Source: Mesorhizobium sp. L-8-3
Lineage (GTDB): Bacteria; Pseudomonadota; Alphaproteobacteria; Rhizobiales; Rhizobiaceae
Direction: 5' to 3'
Assembly: GCF_016756615.1 (NCBI RefSeq)
Contig: NZ_AP023262.1
Coordinates: 3,535,501 to 3,599,500, forward strand
Length of the DNA: 64,000 nucleotides
Shown here: positions 1-7,594 of the stretch, piece after piece
How positions within the stretch are numbered: the stretch's first letter is position 1
How the letters are laid out: every line of letters begins with the position of its first letter
The notes under the pieces: generated by a model
Databases searched by the model: none
Told to the model about the DNA's origin: nothing
What the model saw: the letters and a program-made list of their open reading frames with translations, nothing else
Made by a program: the position numbers and the translations under genes

Positions 1-16
1 CGCCTGTCAAGGGCGG

Positions 17-34
17 CCATATCTTTAGATATGG
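17..34. repeat. Short perfect inverted repeat beside the GTTGGAA array
   Basis: CCATATC (17-23) and GATATGG (28-34) form a 7-bp stem with a TTTA loop. There is no T-tract, so a terminator is unlikely. It lies next to the iteron-like array and could belong to the same control or origin region. Confidence 0.4.
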
Positions 35-50
35 GTATGCGAGGCCAGCA

Positions 51-171
51 GTTGGAAGGCGGTTGGAACATTGATTTCATTGGGTTTTCATTCAGTTGGA
101 AGCAGTTGGAATCCGGTATGGGAAGGCGGTTGGAAGGGCGGTTGGAAGGCAGTTGGAAGAGGCGGTTGGAA
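51..171. repeat. Iteron-like array of eight GTTGGAA repeats
   Basis: The heptamer GTTGGAA occurs at 51, 62, 95, 105, 129, 141, 152 and 165. The distances are 11, 33, 10, 24, 12, 11 and 13 bp, close to one helical turn or multiples of it, so most copies face the same side of the helix. The array lies just past the stop codon of a RepA-like ATPase gene in a replication-type operon. Helically phased iterons are typical binding sites for replication initiators, so a replication origin or control site is the best guess. No initiator specific to it can be named. Confidence 0.55.
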
Positions 172-192
172 GGCCGGCGAAATCCCTTCGCC

Positions 193-1380
193 TCATGGTT
201 CAACCGAGTCATGATCGACGAGTTCGAGCCGTCGACGAATCCGGGACAGCGGACCTTCCTCGACGATGCGAACGCGGTCCTGATCGAGTAACCTGTTCAT
301 GGCGACTTCGAACGCACGGCTCTGGATGCCCTCGCTTTTCGGGTGCCTGGCAAAGATGGCCGGCGCGTAGGTTGGGCTCTTCAGTGGTGAGGCGGGCTTG
401 TTCTTCTCGACGTGCCATCTCAGCAGTTCAAGGAATACCCGTTCGGCCTTTTGCGTCCCGGACAGCGTGTCCAGGAATCCCGCATCGTCGGCGTCAGTCC
501 GGACAAAGCGGCCAGCCTCCCAACGCAGTGGTATCGTGCCACCGGTCGGCCCATAGTTCGCCTTCATGGTGGACAGCGTCCTGCGGTTCGCGTCCGATTC
601 GCCTCCGTCCTGCTCACGATCCCGAACAAGATACAGTCGGGACCGGACCGAGTTGTTCCAGGCGGTGCTGCCGCTGGTCCCGGAGCCGCTCGTCAAGCCG
701 GATAGCGAGGGGTGCGACAGCAGCAGCACCGTGCAGTCGAACTCGATGGCCAGCCCGCGAAGGGCGCCGATAAATTGCCGGGCCAAAGGACGGGAATTCT
801 CGTTGCCGGAAAAAATGTCGGCGAGGTTGTCGAGCACCAGGAGCCGCGGCTTTGATCGCGCCATTCGAAGGCGGAGGCGCCCGAAAAGCGGTGTCAGTTT
901 GATCTCGCCCGCGGTGCCGGATTCGGACGCCAGGACGGCTTCCTGGCCGGCGAGATCGCAAAGCTCCAGGTTGGTTAGCTGGGCAAGGTCCATATGCTCG
1001 GCCGAGCAGATTTCTTTCAGGCGAATGTGCGTTTCGTCGAGATCGTCCTCTGCCGAGACATAGAGCACGCCGCCTCGCTTGACCGCCGTGCCGAGCCAGT
1101 AGGTGCCTGCCGCGACGGCCACGGCCAATTGCATGGCAAGCAGGCTTTTGCCGCTGCCGCCGTCGCCGGAGAGCATCGTGACATTTCGTTCGGGCAAGAG
1201 GCCGGCGTCGTCCAGGAAGGAGCGCTGCGGGGTGGGCAGGACGGCCAGGTCAGCCGCACAGACCGTGGGAAGCGGCAGCACCGGTTTCCCATCCGTCGGT
1301 ACGGTGTCGCCGGGTCCGTAGTGCTCAAGGATCGCATTTCGGTCTTCCAGCCTATCTTCGGGGGAGCGATGTTCGGTCAC
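193..1380 (-). CDS. RepA-like AAA ATPase of a mobile-element replication module
   Basis: This 395-residue P-loop ATPase has a Walker A motif GDGGSGKS near residue 75, in the style of the AAA_25/RepA hexameric helicases of plasmids and integrative elements. A hydrophobic LLVLDN segment fits Walker B. The C-terminal third looks like a helical DNA-binding region. It is the last gene of a five-gene leftward operon and starts 9 bp after the Toprim gene stops. It probably supplies the replicative helicase of the island. The family-level call is secure; helicase activity is inferred from the family. Confidence 0.75.
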   Translation of the reverse strand: MTEHRSPEDRLEDRNAILEHYGPGDTVPTDGKPVLPLPTVCAADLAVLPTPQRSFLDDAGLLPERNVTMLSGDGGSGKSLLAMQLAVAVAAGTYWLGTAVKRGGVLYVSAEDDLDETHIRLKEICSAEHMDLAQLTNLELCDLAGQEAVLASESGTAGEIKLTPLFGRLRLRMARSKPRLLVLDNLADIFSGNENSRPLARQFIGALRGLAIEFDCTVLLLSHPSLSGLTSGSGTSGSTAWNNSVRSRLYLVRDREQDGGESDANRRTLSTMKANYGPTGGTIPLRWEAGRFVRTDADDAGFLDTLSGTQKAERVFLELLRWHVEKNKPASPLKSPTYAPAIFARHPKSEGIQSRAFEVAMNRLLDQDRVRIVEEGPLSRIRRRLELVDHDSVEP

Positions 1381-1389
1381 CGATCGCTC

Positions 1390-2307
1390 CTACCTGTCGG
1401 CCCAATCGCGACCGGGTTCGGGAGGAGACGCAATGGTCACCTCACGACGCGTATCGGTCCAACGGGCGGCACACCGCCGAGCCGCGTTCAACCCGGCGCC
1501 GTTGACATCGTGGTCGGCGAAAATGGTGAGGGCCTCGACCCCACCGAGCACCGGGAACTCGGCGATGCCGCCGGACGACAATGCGGCCCAGACCGGAGCG
1601 AAACCCATGGCAAGGCAGGCCAGCGCCGTTTCGATGCCCTCGGCGATATGCAGGCCAGTCGTCACATCCTCGTCCGGCGAGAGCTTAACGCAGGCACCCG
1701 AGGCCGGCCCGAGCATCTTTTTCGGTTTGCCGAGGCCCGGTATATCGGCCTTGCCGTTGCCGCCGGGCGCCAGGGCGGTTCGATGGACGCCGCGGAACGC
1801 GCCGCTCTGGACGTCGACCATCGCTGCGACAAGGGCAGGCAATCGCACCACCGAGCCGTCGGCGAGACGGAAGGGACAATTCGGGTGAAAGCGCAGGCTT
1901 TGCTCATCGAACGGAATGCGCCGAAGATCGAGTCCGCGACTGCGCAGGTATCGTTCCGCGGGGGACCTGCCGATCGGCAACGTCTGGTGCCACAACCGCA
2001 GCGCGATCGGGGTGTGGCCTTGAACCGACCTGTCGTCGACGGGTTCGAGCCGGGTCGACCGGGGTATGGCGTGCGTCGAGCCATAGCGGTCGCGTTGGTC
2101 CAGCCCGAGCATCTCGCGGACATGATCTCGGCACAGGCGCCAATCATCTCCGGCAAAACTGCTGACGACGAAACCGTCGCGAGCGTTGGGATCAAGCAGC
2201 ACCGCCATCGAGCGGTCCGCGCGAGAATGGCCAGGACCGGGAGCCAGAACTCTCGCCGGGCCGACGACGTCGCCACCCAGCGCCTTCGCCACCGAGCGCG
2301 CGTTCAT
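1390..2307 (-). CDS. Toprim-domain primase-like protein (DUF7146 type)
   Basis: The protein has 305 residues. The C-terminal half contains a Toprim-type core: IAEGIETALAC supplies the conserved glutamate, and FADHDVNGAG carries the DxD-like motif. The upstream RYLRSRGL and FHPNCPF region matches the N-terminal part of phage and plasmid primase-like proteins. No N-terminal CHC2 zinc finger is visible, which is usual for this short subfamily. The start ATG overlaps the previous stop codon (ATGA, 2304-2307), implying translational coupling. It is likely the primase partner of the ATPase encoded downstream. Confidence 0.7.
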   Translation of the reverse strand: MNARSVAKALGGDVVGPARVLAPGPGHSRADRSMAVLLDPNARDGFVVSSFAGDDWRLCRDHVREMLGLDQRDRYGSTHAIPRSTRLEPVDDRSVQGHTPIALRLWHQTLPIGRSPAERYLRSRGLDLRRIPFDEQSLRFHPNCPFRLADGSVVRLPALVAAMVDVQSGAFRGVHRTALAPGGNGKADIPGLGKPKKMLGPASGACVKLSPDEDVTTGLHIAEGIETALACLAMGFAPVWAALSSGGIAEFPVLGGVEALTIFADHDVNGAGLNAARRCAARWTDTRREVTIASPPEPGRDWADR

Positions 2308-3191
2308 GGCTCGCCCCGGGTGATTTCGGCGAGACGGTCGAAATAGTCCTTGGCCGATTGCTCTTCGACCCGAGCCACCATGAGAGCATCCGGCGGCAGC
2401 AGGTTCTCGATCTCGGTCCTCAGAAGCTCGCGCAGGATGCCGGCCGGCATGGCCTCGGCCTCGACCGTGCCGACAATGTGCAACGACCGACGATCGGTTT
2501 CCTTGCGCGGTTTGGTCGGTAGGTCGAGCTCTTCGATCTGTTGTTCCGTAATGGCGATCCGCCGGAACGTGAGGTCGATCGTGGGTGACAGGTGCTGCCG
2601 GAGTTCCCGCTCCAGTGCCACGTCGATCAGCACGCCCGCGGGATCGTAGTCGCCGATGTAGAAGATCACCGCCGGCTTTCCGTCACTCCAATGATTGATT
2701 GCCTCGGCGGACTCGTAGGCGAGCGTGATGCTGGAGAAGCCGCCGGCCGGATAGAGGCTCACCGCCAACTCGCGGCAATCGGCCTCGACCACACCGGCGA
2801 TGGACCGGGACTCTGTCCAGACCTCGCAATAGTAGTCGGAGAGCTGCCAGAGGTCCGCGCGATACAGCCCCTTCATCGCCCGGAGGAAATGCGCCTCGTC
2901 GACATAGGTCGGCGTATGGTGTCCTCGCCGGGTGGCATCGGTTACCCAGCCGAAAGGAAGCTTTCCGGCCCGCCGCAGCTTCTCCATGCGGTCCTGGACG
3001 TGCCGGTAGCCCCGGTCCGACTTTTCAACTGGCTCTTCCAGCTGTGGATCGGTCATGCGGTAGAAGACGTGGCGAACGCTCTGGGGATGGTCTTCCTCGA
3101 GGACGGCCAGGATCTGCTCGTCGAGCACTTCGATCCTGGCTTTTGAGGGACGATCGCGCTTTAACGTGCTGGCACGATAAAGCGCGATCAT
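2304..3191 (-). CDS. Topo VI A/Spo11-type Toprim domain protein
   Basis: The 295-residue protein has VIFYIGDYDPAGV near residues 175-190, the acidic DxDPxG motif of the Topo VI A/Spo11 Toprim domain. The N-terminal half holds a winged-helix-like segment (SVRHVFYRMTD) that resembles the Spo11 CAP-like region but lacks an obvious catalytic tyrosine context that I could verify. Such proteins recur in integrative elements of alphaproteobacteria without a defined role. It overlaps both neighbours by 4 bp, so it belongs to the replication operon. Cleavage activity is not established. Confidence 0.6.
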   Translation of the reverse strand: MIALYRASTLKRDRPSKARIEVLDEQILAVLEEDHPQSVRHVFYRMTDPQLEEPVEKSDRGYRHVQDRMEKLRRAGKLPFGWVTDATRRGHHTPTYVDEAHFLRAMKGLYRADLWQLSDYYCEVWTESRSIAGVVEADCRELAVSLYPAGGFSSITLAYESAEAINHWSDGKPAVIFYIGDYDPAGVLIDVALERELRQHLSPTIDLTFRRIAITEQQIEELDLPTKPRKETDRRSLHIVGTVEAEAMPAGILRELLRTEIENLLPPDALMVARVEEQSAKDYFDRLAEITRGEP

Positions 3192-3646
3192 GCTGGGCTC
3201 CCATTGGCGAAGGCAAGCTCCGCGACAGACATCGCGAGTGGGACGGACAGCACGTAGCGGGAGTGCAGCAGACGAACCTGAAGGTCAGTCGCCGTAACGT
3301 TTCCGGTCCGGCGCGGCTTCACCATCTGGTCCGGCGCCGGCGCGCCAAGTTGGGACGAGCGCTTGATGGCCAGGTAGGAAAACTGGCAGGGCGCCAGCCG
3401 GCGCTGCACAAGATGGACCAGACCCTGCTCGGCCGCGGCAAGTGCGCGAGTGGCAACGACGGTCAGCTCCAGGCGTTCAGCGCGATGGAGTTCCGAGGTG
3501 TCCGCATGGCGGTCGAGAATGAGAAAGCCACGATGATACTCGATTGCCTCATGGGGCAGGGCCTTCTGCAGCCATGTACAGAAATCGTCCTCAGGGACTG
3601 GCGGCCATGGGGCGGAAGGCCTCGGCAAAGATGCGCCGCGGTTCAT
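3188..3646 (-). CDS. Hypothetical protein of the replication operon
   Basis: I do not recognise this 152-residue protein. It begins with a proline-rich stretch followed by a mixed alpha/beta segment, with no motif I can name. It overlaps the downstream Toprim gene by 4 bp (ATGA), and its ATG shares one base with the stop codon of the HTH gene. Its position in a tightly coupled operon makes it a real gene. A role in element replication or its control is only a guess from context. Confidence 0.6.
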   Translation of the reverse strand: MNRGASLPRPSAPWPPVPEDDFCTWLQKALPHEAIEYHRGFLILDRHADTSELHRAERLELTVVATRALAAAEQGLVHLVQRRLAPCQFSYLAIKRSSQLGAPAPDQMVKPRRTGNVTATDLQVRLLHSRYVLSVPLAMSVAELAFANGSPA

Positions 3647-3840
3647 TAGCGGCGCTCCTTGCCGGTCTGATGAAGGCCGATGGCCTCGAACGCCTCGATG
3701 TCCTCAAGGCGATAGAGCACCCTTCCGCCGACTTTCAAAAACTGCGGCCCTTGGCTGAGCCACCGCCATCTTTCAAGCGTCCGCGGGCTGAGGCGCCATC
3801 GGCGAGACAGCTCCACTTGGTTCAAATGCTTGACGGTCAT
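3646..3840 (-). CDS. AlpA-like helix-turn-helix protein
   Basis: The 64-residue protein contains LNQVELSRRWRLSPRTLERWR, a MerR/AlpA-type helix-turn-helix, followed by a wing-like FLKVGGRVLYRLEDIEAFE. This is the typical architecture of AlpA or excisionase-type regulators of integrative elements. It is the first gene of the leftward replication operon and probably binds the region upstream of 3840 to control the operon or excision. The family call is firm; the target is unknown. Confidence 0.7.
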   Translation of the reverse strand: MTVKHLNQVELSRRWRLSPRTLERWRWLSQGPQFLKVGGRVLYRLEDIEAFEAIGLHQTGKERR

Positions 3841-4045
3841 CCGGGATCTCCAATCGAAGATTGTCGCTTTTTCTCTCCAGCCCGATCGGGTTTGAGGGAA
3901 TGCGCTTATTCTCCAATGGGATAGCCGCCGGTTGTATGCTCAGGCGCCGGTTATGTTGTGACGCCAATCAATCCGCAGTGCCGGTTTTTCAGGGCTTCGG
4001 GGAGCCGATTGTGACATGGTCCGGTCTGCCCTGTGACACAGGCAG
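3841..4045 (-). promoter_or_regulatory. Upstream region of the AlpA-led operon with a small dyad
   Basis: This 205-bp gap should contain the promoter of the leftward replication operon. It carries a CCTGTG-A-CACAGG dyad (4030-4042) just past the end of the QueC-like gene, and TGTGACA occurs twice (4010-4016 and 4032-4038). I could not assign convincing -35 and -10 boxes. Confidence 0.35.
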
Positions 4046-5902
4046 TTAGGCGGGAAGCAAATCCGCTCTCGCGACCTCTCGAATCGAGGGGGACAACCGA
4101 TACCCTTCGCTGCGCCGGTTCTCGATGAAATCGTCGTCGCCGAGCACAACGCCTTGTTCAATGGCCAACCTCTCGGACACCAGCCTTCGTATACGAGATA
4201 CCTGTTGGCGCAGGAGACCTTCGTCAATGTCCAGCATCTCAGCTAGTCGCCACGGTTCGATGAACGGCACGTCAACCAGGCTCGCTTTCGCGGTTCGGTG
4301 ATTGGGCAGCAGGGCATTGATCAGGTTGAAGTTGGCGCCTTCGACAAAGAACTGGCCTCCAAACCAGACTCTGCTGGATTCCGGATCGACGGCGATCTGG
4401 CAGACCGGGCGGCTGAGTTTGTCCATGAAACCGGCGAGCTGCGTGTCATAGTCGGAGGTCGGAGCAGCAATGATCTGCTGGCGACCGAGACACAAGGACA
4501 GCAGCGACCCGGCCGGCAATTCGTTGCGGGCCAGCCGTTCGGCGTTCGATGCCAAGCCATCCCGGATGACGCGTACGACATCGTCGGCATGCCGCCGATA
4601 GAGATCATGAATCCTGTTGCTTGCCTGCTCCGGCGACAGGTCCGGAAAAAACCGCAGCGCCGACGTGATCTCCGGGTTGTCTGAAATGAAACTGCTCTTT
4701 GTCGATGACGCGAATACCTGAAAAAACTTCACGTAAGCCACCGCCATCCTGACGTCGGCATCGAGACTGCGATCACCCGTCAAGAGGTCAACCGCATATT
4801 GATCCGCGGGGTCGAGATGGCCGGCGTCCGCCGCCAATATGGCGAAGCGGCGATCGATGCATTGCGAGCAGACGCCGCAATGGCGTTTTGCCGTCGTCCA
4901 GGTGCGAGGCCTCGTGCAGCTGTTGGTCCCGGCGATCAGAGGGCCAAAACCGCAGCTGACGATCTTCTGGACAACTTCGGTCTTTGTGAGCCACTGGAGC
5001 GGTGTCCTGATCTCGATCTGCCGATCCGTCAACGACGAGAAGATGGCCTCGAAGCCACGAATGACCTTCGGGTGAGTGGTCCTGGTCGCGCGTGCGCCGA
5101 GCACGTCCCCAGCGATCGGGAGATTGAGGCTGACCACGCCATTCTCATAAAATGTGAACTCGTCCTTCTCGAACATCCTGGCCAGTACAAATCCCAAGCA
5201 GGCAAAGAGGAACGACCGCGTCCGTTGGGTATTTTCGATCGCTTTAACCCCAGCGTTCGTGACGTTCACCGGAACGTAGACGATTTGGCTGGTCAGCCCG
5301 AGTGCCCTGAGCCCGCTTATCAATTCCTTCTGGTTCGCAAAAACCTTGGAGGCGGAGTGGTGTCCGACCAACACCATTCGCTTGCCGAGGACCGCCAGGT
5401 CCTCGACGGCGCCGGCAAATGAATCGAGACCGCCTGAGAACAGCGCCACCTCGTCTGAGGAGTGTGAGTCGTCAAAGAGGTTCGGGAAGTAGGTATGCTT
5501 CTCAGCAAGAGGCCGGGACGCTTTGACGAAATCGAATTCGTAGGTGTCATCCGAAAGAAAGCCCAAGGTCTCCTGGAGCGCGTCGGCAACCGGATGGCTC
5601 GACCAGAGATCGGGGTCCCGCACGGGTATCGTGAACCGCATCAGGCGCCGCCAGCCGCTGCCGACATCGGTCAGTTTTTCGGAGCCCCGGGACGCTTGTT
5701 GATCGGCGCAATAGACGTAGGCTGCAACTTCCAGGAGGTCGAGCAGGAGGTCCGCGATATTGCTGACCATCGACCTGCTGATGTCTTCGATCCGCAGGTT
5801 TACGTTCTTGTCCTCGCCCTGAACGGCGAGCTGGATTTGGCGATCCGCTTCCGAACTCGCGAACGAGTTCGATCCCCCACACGGGAAGTCGTACCTACGC
5901 AT
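4046..5902 (-). CDS. QueC-like enzyme (QatC-type) with C-terminal winged-helix-like region
   Basis: The 618-residue protein has an N-terminal region of about 150 residues, then a QueC-like ATP pyrophosphatase domain. The PP-loop SGGLDS is at 156-161. Four cysteines at 329, 342, 345 and 348 (C-x12-C-x2-C-x2-C) match the QueC zinc site. QueC makes 7-cyano-7-deazaguanine. Long QueC-like proteins instead serve in defence systems such as Qat (QatC) and type IV CBASS (Cap9). The last ~80 residues resemble a winged helix ending in FIENRRSEGYRL. I chose ATG 5902, which has GGAG eight bases upstream and overlaps the partner gene by 8 bp; a TTG at 5923 is also possible. No queuosine genes are nearby, so a defence role is inferred. 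Confidence 0.7.
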   Translation of the reverse strand: MRRYDFPCGGSNSFASSEADRQIQLAVQGEDKNVNLRIEDISRSMVSNIADLLLDLLEVAAYVYCADQQASRGSEKLTDVGSGWRRLMRFTIPVRDPDLWSSHPVADALQETLGFLSDDTYEFDFVKASRPLAEKHTYFPNLFDDSHSSDEVALFSGGLDSFAGAVEDLAVLGKRMVLVGHHSASKVFANQKELISGLRALGLTSQIVYVPVNVTNAGVKAIENTQRTRSFLFACLGFVLARMFEKDEFTFYENGVVSLNLPIAGDVLGARATRTTHPKVIRGFEAIFSSLTDRQIEIRTPLQWLTKTEVVQKIVSCGFGPLIAGTNSCTRPRTWTTAKRHCGVCSQCIDRRFAILAADAGHLDPADQYAVDLLTGDRSLDADVRMAVAYVKFFQVFASSTKSSFISDNPEITSALRFFPDLSPEQASNRIHDLYRRHADDVVRVIRDGLASNAERLARNELPAGSLLSLCLGRQQIIAAPTSDYDTQLAGFMDKLSRPVCQIAVDPESSRVWFGGQFFVEGANFNLINALLPNHRTAKASLVDVPFIEPWRLAEMLDIDEGLLRQQVSRIRRLVSERLAIEQGVVLGDDDFIENRRSEGYRLSPSIREVARADLLPA

Positions 5903-6683
5903 GGTTCCCGCTCCGGATGGCAAGCTCCTTCCTCACCTTTTCGAAGGCCACATACGCGAAGCCGACGGCGTCCTTGCGCGAAAGGTCCTTGCCGAGATGG
6001 AAGGCGTTCTTTCCAAGCCAGTCCTTGGCAAATGCGCGCATGATGAACGTCGTCTCGACGCAATGACGCCTGACGACACCTTCCAACGTGATGAGATCGT
6101 TGACGGAGCGGATGTCCCTGCCCGGCCCGATGTGACGCGGCAGTTCGCGGTCAAGGTAATAGTGAAGATGACGCTCTACCAGATTCGAGAAAAAGCGCTG
6201 CGCGAGTTCCCCGAAGCGCTCGGGAGACGCAAACGTGGCAATGGTCGTTCGCTCATCTTCTCGGCTGGGCTCCCACAATGAGGGCACCCGCTCGAAGGCG
6301 AGACTGTGGAGGGCGGCGATCCCGGCACTTCTTGCCATCGCGCTCAGATCCGTCGTGTTGGGACTGCGGCGTTGAACAGCCTCGACGGCTGCATCGAATC
6401 CGGCCACGAGATCGGTAATCGACGGGCTGGCGGGTACTGCAATGCCGATGGTCGCCAAGGCCGCGGCGAAGTCGCCGGATTTAGCGGCCTGAGGGATCTT
6501 TACCAGCAGCCAAAGCGCCTCGACGAATGCCGGATCCTTGATTGCTTGTTTCAGGGATTTGTCGGACGCACGGGCTACCGCATCTGCCAGATCCGCTATG
6601 TCTACTTCGCCTGCTGTCAGAAAATCGACTACTTCTCGCCACTGTCTTGTGGCGGGTGGCCTGCCAAGTCTGATATGCCCCAT
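5895..6683 (-). CDS. Met-Gly-starting partner of the QueC-like enzyme (possibly QatB-related)
   Basis: The 262-residue protein begins MGHIRLGRPPATRQW, so glycine would be exposed after Met removal. The C-terminal ~100 residues contain a charged conserved-looking block (RHLHYYLDRELPRHIG, then CVETTFIMRAFAKDW). I recall that QatB proteins also start Met-Gly, and that QueC-like enzymes of type IV CBASS have been reported to modify an N-terminal glycine of a partner. On that basis this protein is a candidate substrate. It overlaps the QueC-like gene by 8 bp. No enzyme motif is visible. Its relation to QatB is uncertain and needs a profile comparison. Confidence 0.6.
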   Translation of the reverse strand: MGHIRLGRPPATRQWREVVDFLTAGEVDIADLADAVARASDKSLKQAIKDPAFVEALWLLVKIPQAAKSGDFAAALATIGIAVPASPSITDLVAGFDAAVEAVQRRSPNTTDLSAMARSAGIAALHSLAFERVPSLWEPSREDERTTIATFASPERFGELAQRFFSNLVERHLHYYLDRELPRHIGPGRDIRSVNDLITLEGVVRRHCVETTFIMRAFAKDWLGKNAFHLGKDLSRKDAVGFAYVAFEKVRKELAIRSGNHA

Positions 6684-6957
6684 TCTTCTGCCCGATAAGT
6701 TCGTGGACAGCAGTAAACCCGAATACAGGGTGCAATAGAATGCTCTGAGTTTCCGCGCTGCTCGCAGGGTTAAGCAGCACCCAAGACTGTAGGAAAAATG
6801 CGACGCTTCTCGGATGCGGAAGGCAGGCTTCGAGGTACTTCGCGCGCTTTCGCTTCGCTCATTTTGTTTGCGACGGCATACGCTAAATATCTGAGATTTA
6901 TGTCATTTATCGGTTGACCGTGGTTGTCTCAGTTCGAAGAACGGAGACGATTCGTGC
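6684..6957. promoter_or_regulatory. Divergent intergenic region between the QueC-like module and the recombinase operon
   Basis: This 274-bp gap separates two operons transcribed away from each other, so both promoters should lie here. It is more AT-rich than its surroundings around 6880-6910. I could not assign specific promoter boxes or operator dyads. Confidence 0.35.
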
Positions 6958-7155
6958 ATGAATCCACTTGCTCCTGACCGCATGAGGGCCGCCGAACGGC
7001 TCGACGAAGTCGCCGCCATCCTGACGGCCGGCCTCATGCGACTTCGCGCCAAACAGTCAAGCAGACTATCTGCGGTGCGGGAGAATAGTTCGGTGGACTT
7101 CACCGGCTACCAGAGCGGTCATGCCGTCGAATTCGCAACGACGGAGAATGCTTGA
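6958..7155 (+). CDS. Small protein preceding the DUF2924/recombinase genes
   Basis: The 65-residue protein starts MNPLAPDRMRAAERLDEV and ends in a SGHAVEF tail. Small proteins with this look commonly precede DUF2924 and serine recombinase genes in rhizobial islands. The stop codon ends one base before the DUF2924 start at 7157, suggesting coupled translation. Its function is unknown; conserved placement suggests a recombination accessory. Confidence 0.6.
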   Translation: MNPLAPDRMRAAERLDEVAAILTAGLMRLRAKQSSRLSAVRENSSVDFTGYQSGHAVEFATTENA

Positions 7156-7156
7156 A

Positions 7157-7594
7157 ATGACCGACGCAGTGCTCGCCCGCCTGGCCGAGATCAAGACCAT
7201 GGACATCAAGGCGCTGAAAGGCATGTGGCGGGACCTCTATGCCTCCGAGCCGCCGCCCTACAATCGAAAATTCCTGGAGAGCCGGTTGGCATACCGCGTG
7301 CAGGAACTCGCCTATGGCGGGCTGAAGCCCGAGACGCTGAGGCGGCTTGCCGAGCTGGCGAAGGAGCTGGAGCCGCGCGGATCGCGCCGCCGAGTCAAGA
7401 GCATGCCGGTCGCCGGCACGCGGCTGCTGCGGGAATGGCAGGGCGCCGAACACACGGTCACGGTGTTGGTCGACGGCTTCGAATATGAGGGGAGGCCGTA
7501 CAAGTCGCTGTCGGCCATCGCCCGGGCGATCACCGGCACACGCTGGAACGGCTGGCTGTTCTTTGGCCTGCGCACGCAGGGGAGGGGCCGGTGA
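7157..7594 (+). CDS. DUF2924 domain protein
   Basis: The 145-residue protein matches the DUF2924 family: an N-terminal helical segment with the ELYASEPPPYNR-like signature (here DLYASEPPPYNRKFLESRL), then a basic middle and a C-terminal beta region (YEGRPYKSLSAIARAITG) with a WNGWLFFGL ending. I chose ATG 7157 because GGAG lies ten bases upstream. It overlaps the recombinase start by four bases (GTGA). DUF2924 proteins are standard companions of this class of serine recombinase, possibly DNA-binding accessory factors. Confidence 0.8.
   Translation: MTDAVLARLAEIKTMDIKALKGMWRDLYASEPPPYNRKFLESRLAYRVQELAYGGLKPETLRRLAELAKELEPRGSRRRVKSMPVAGTRLLREWQGAEHTVTVLVDGFEYEGRPYKSLSAIARAITGTRWNGWLFFGLRTQGRGR

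Noticed and set aside
994-2346. An open frame of 450 codons on the plus strand
   Set aside because: It is antisense to the ATPase and Toprim genes and has no recognisable domain.
4046-6683. Queuosine biosynthesis (true queC)
   Set aside because: The enzyme is more than twice the usual length, carries extra domains and sits in a mobile island without queD, queE or queF.
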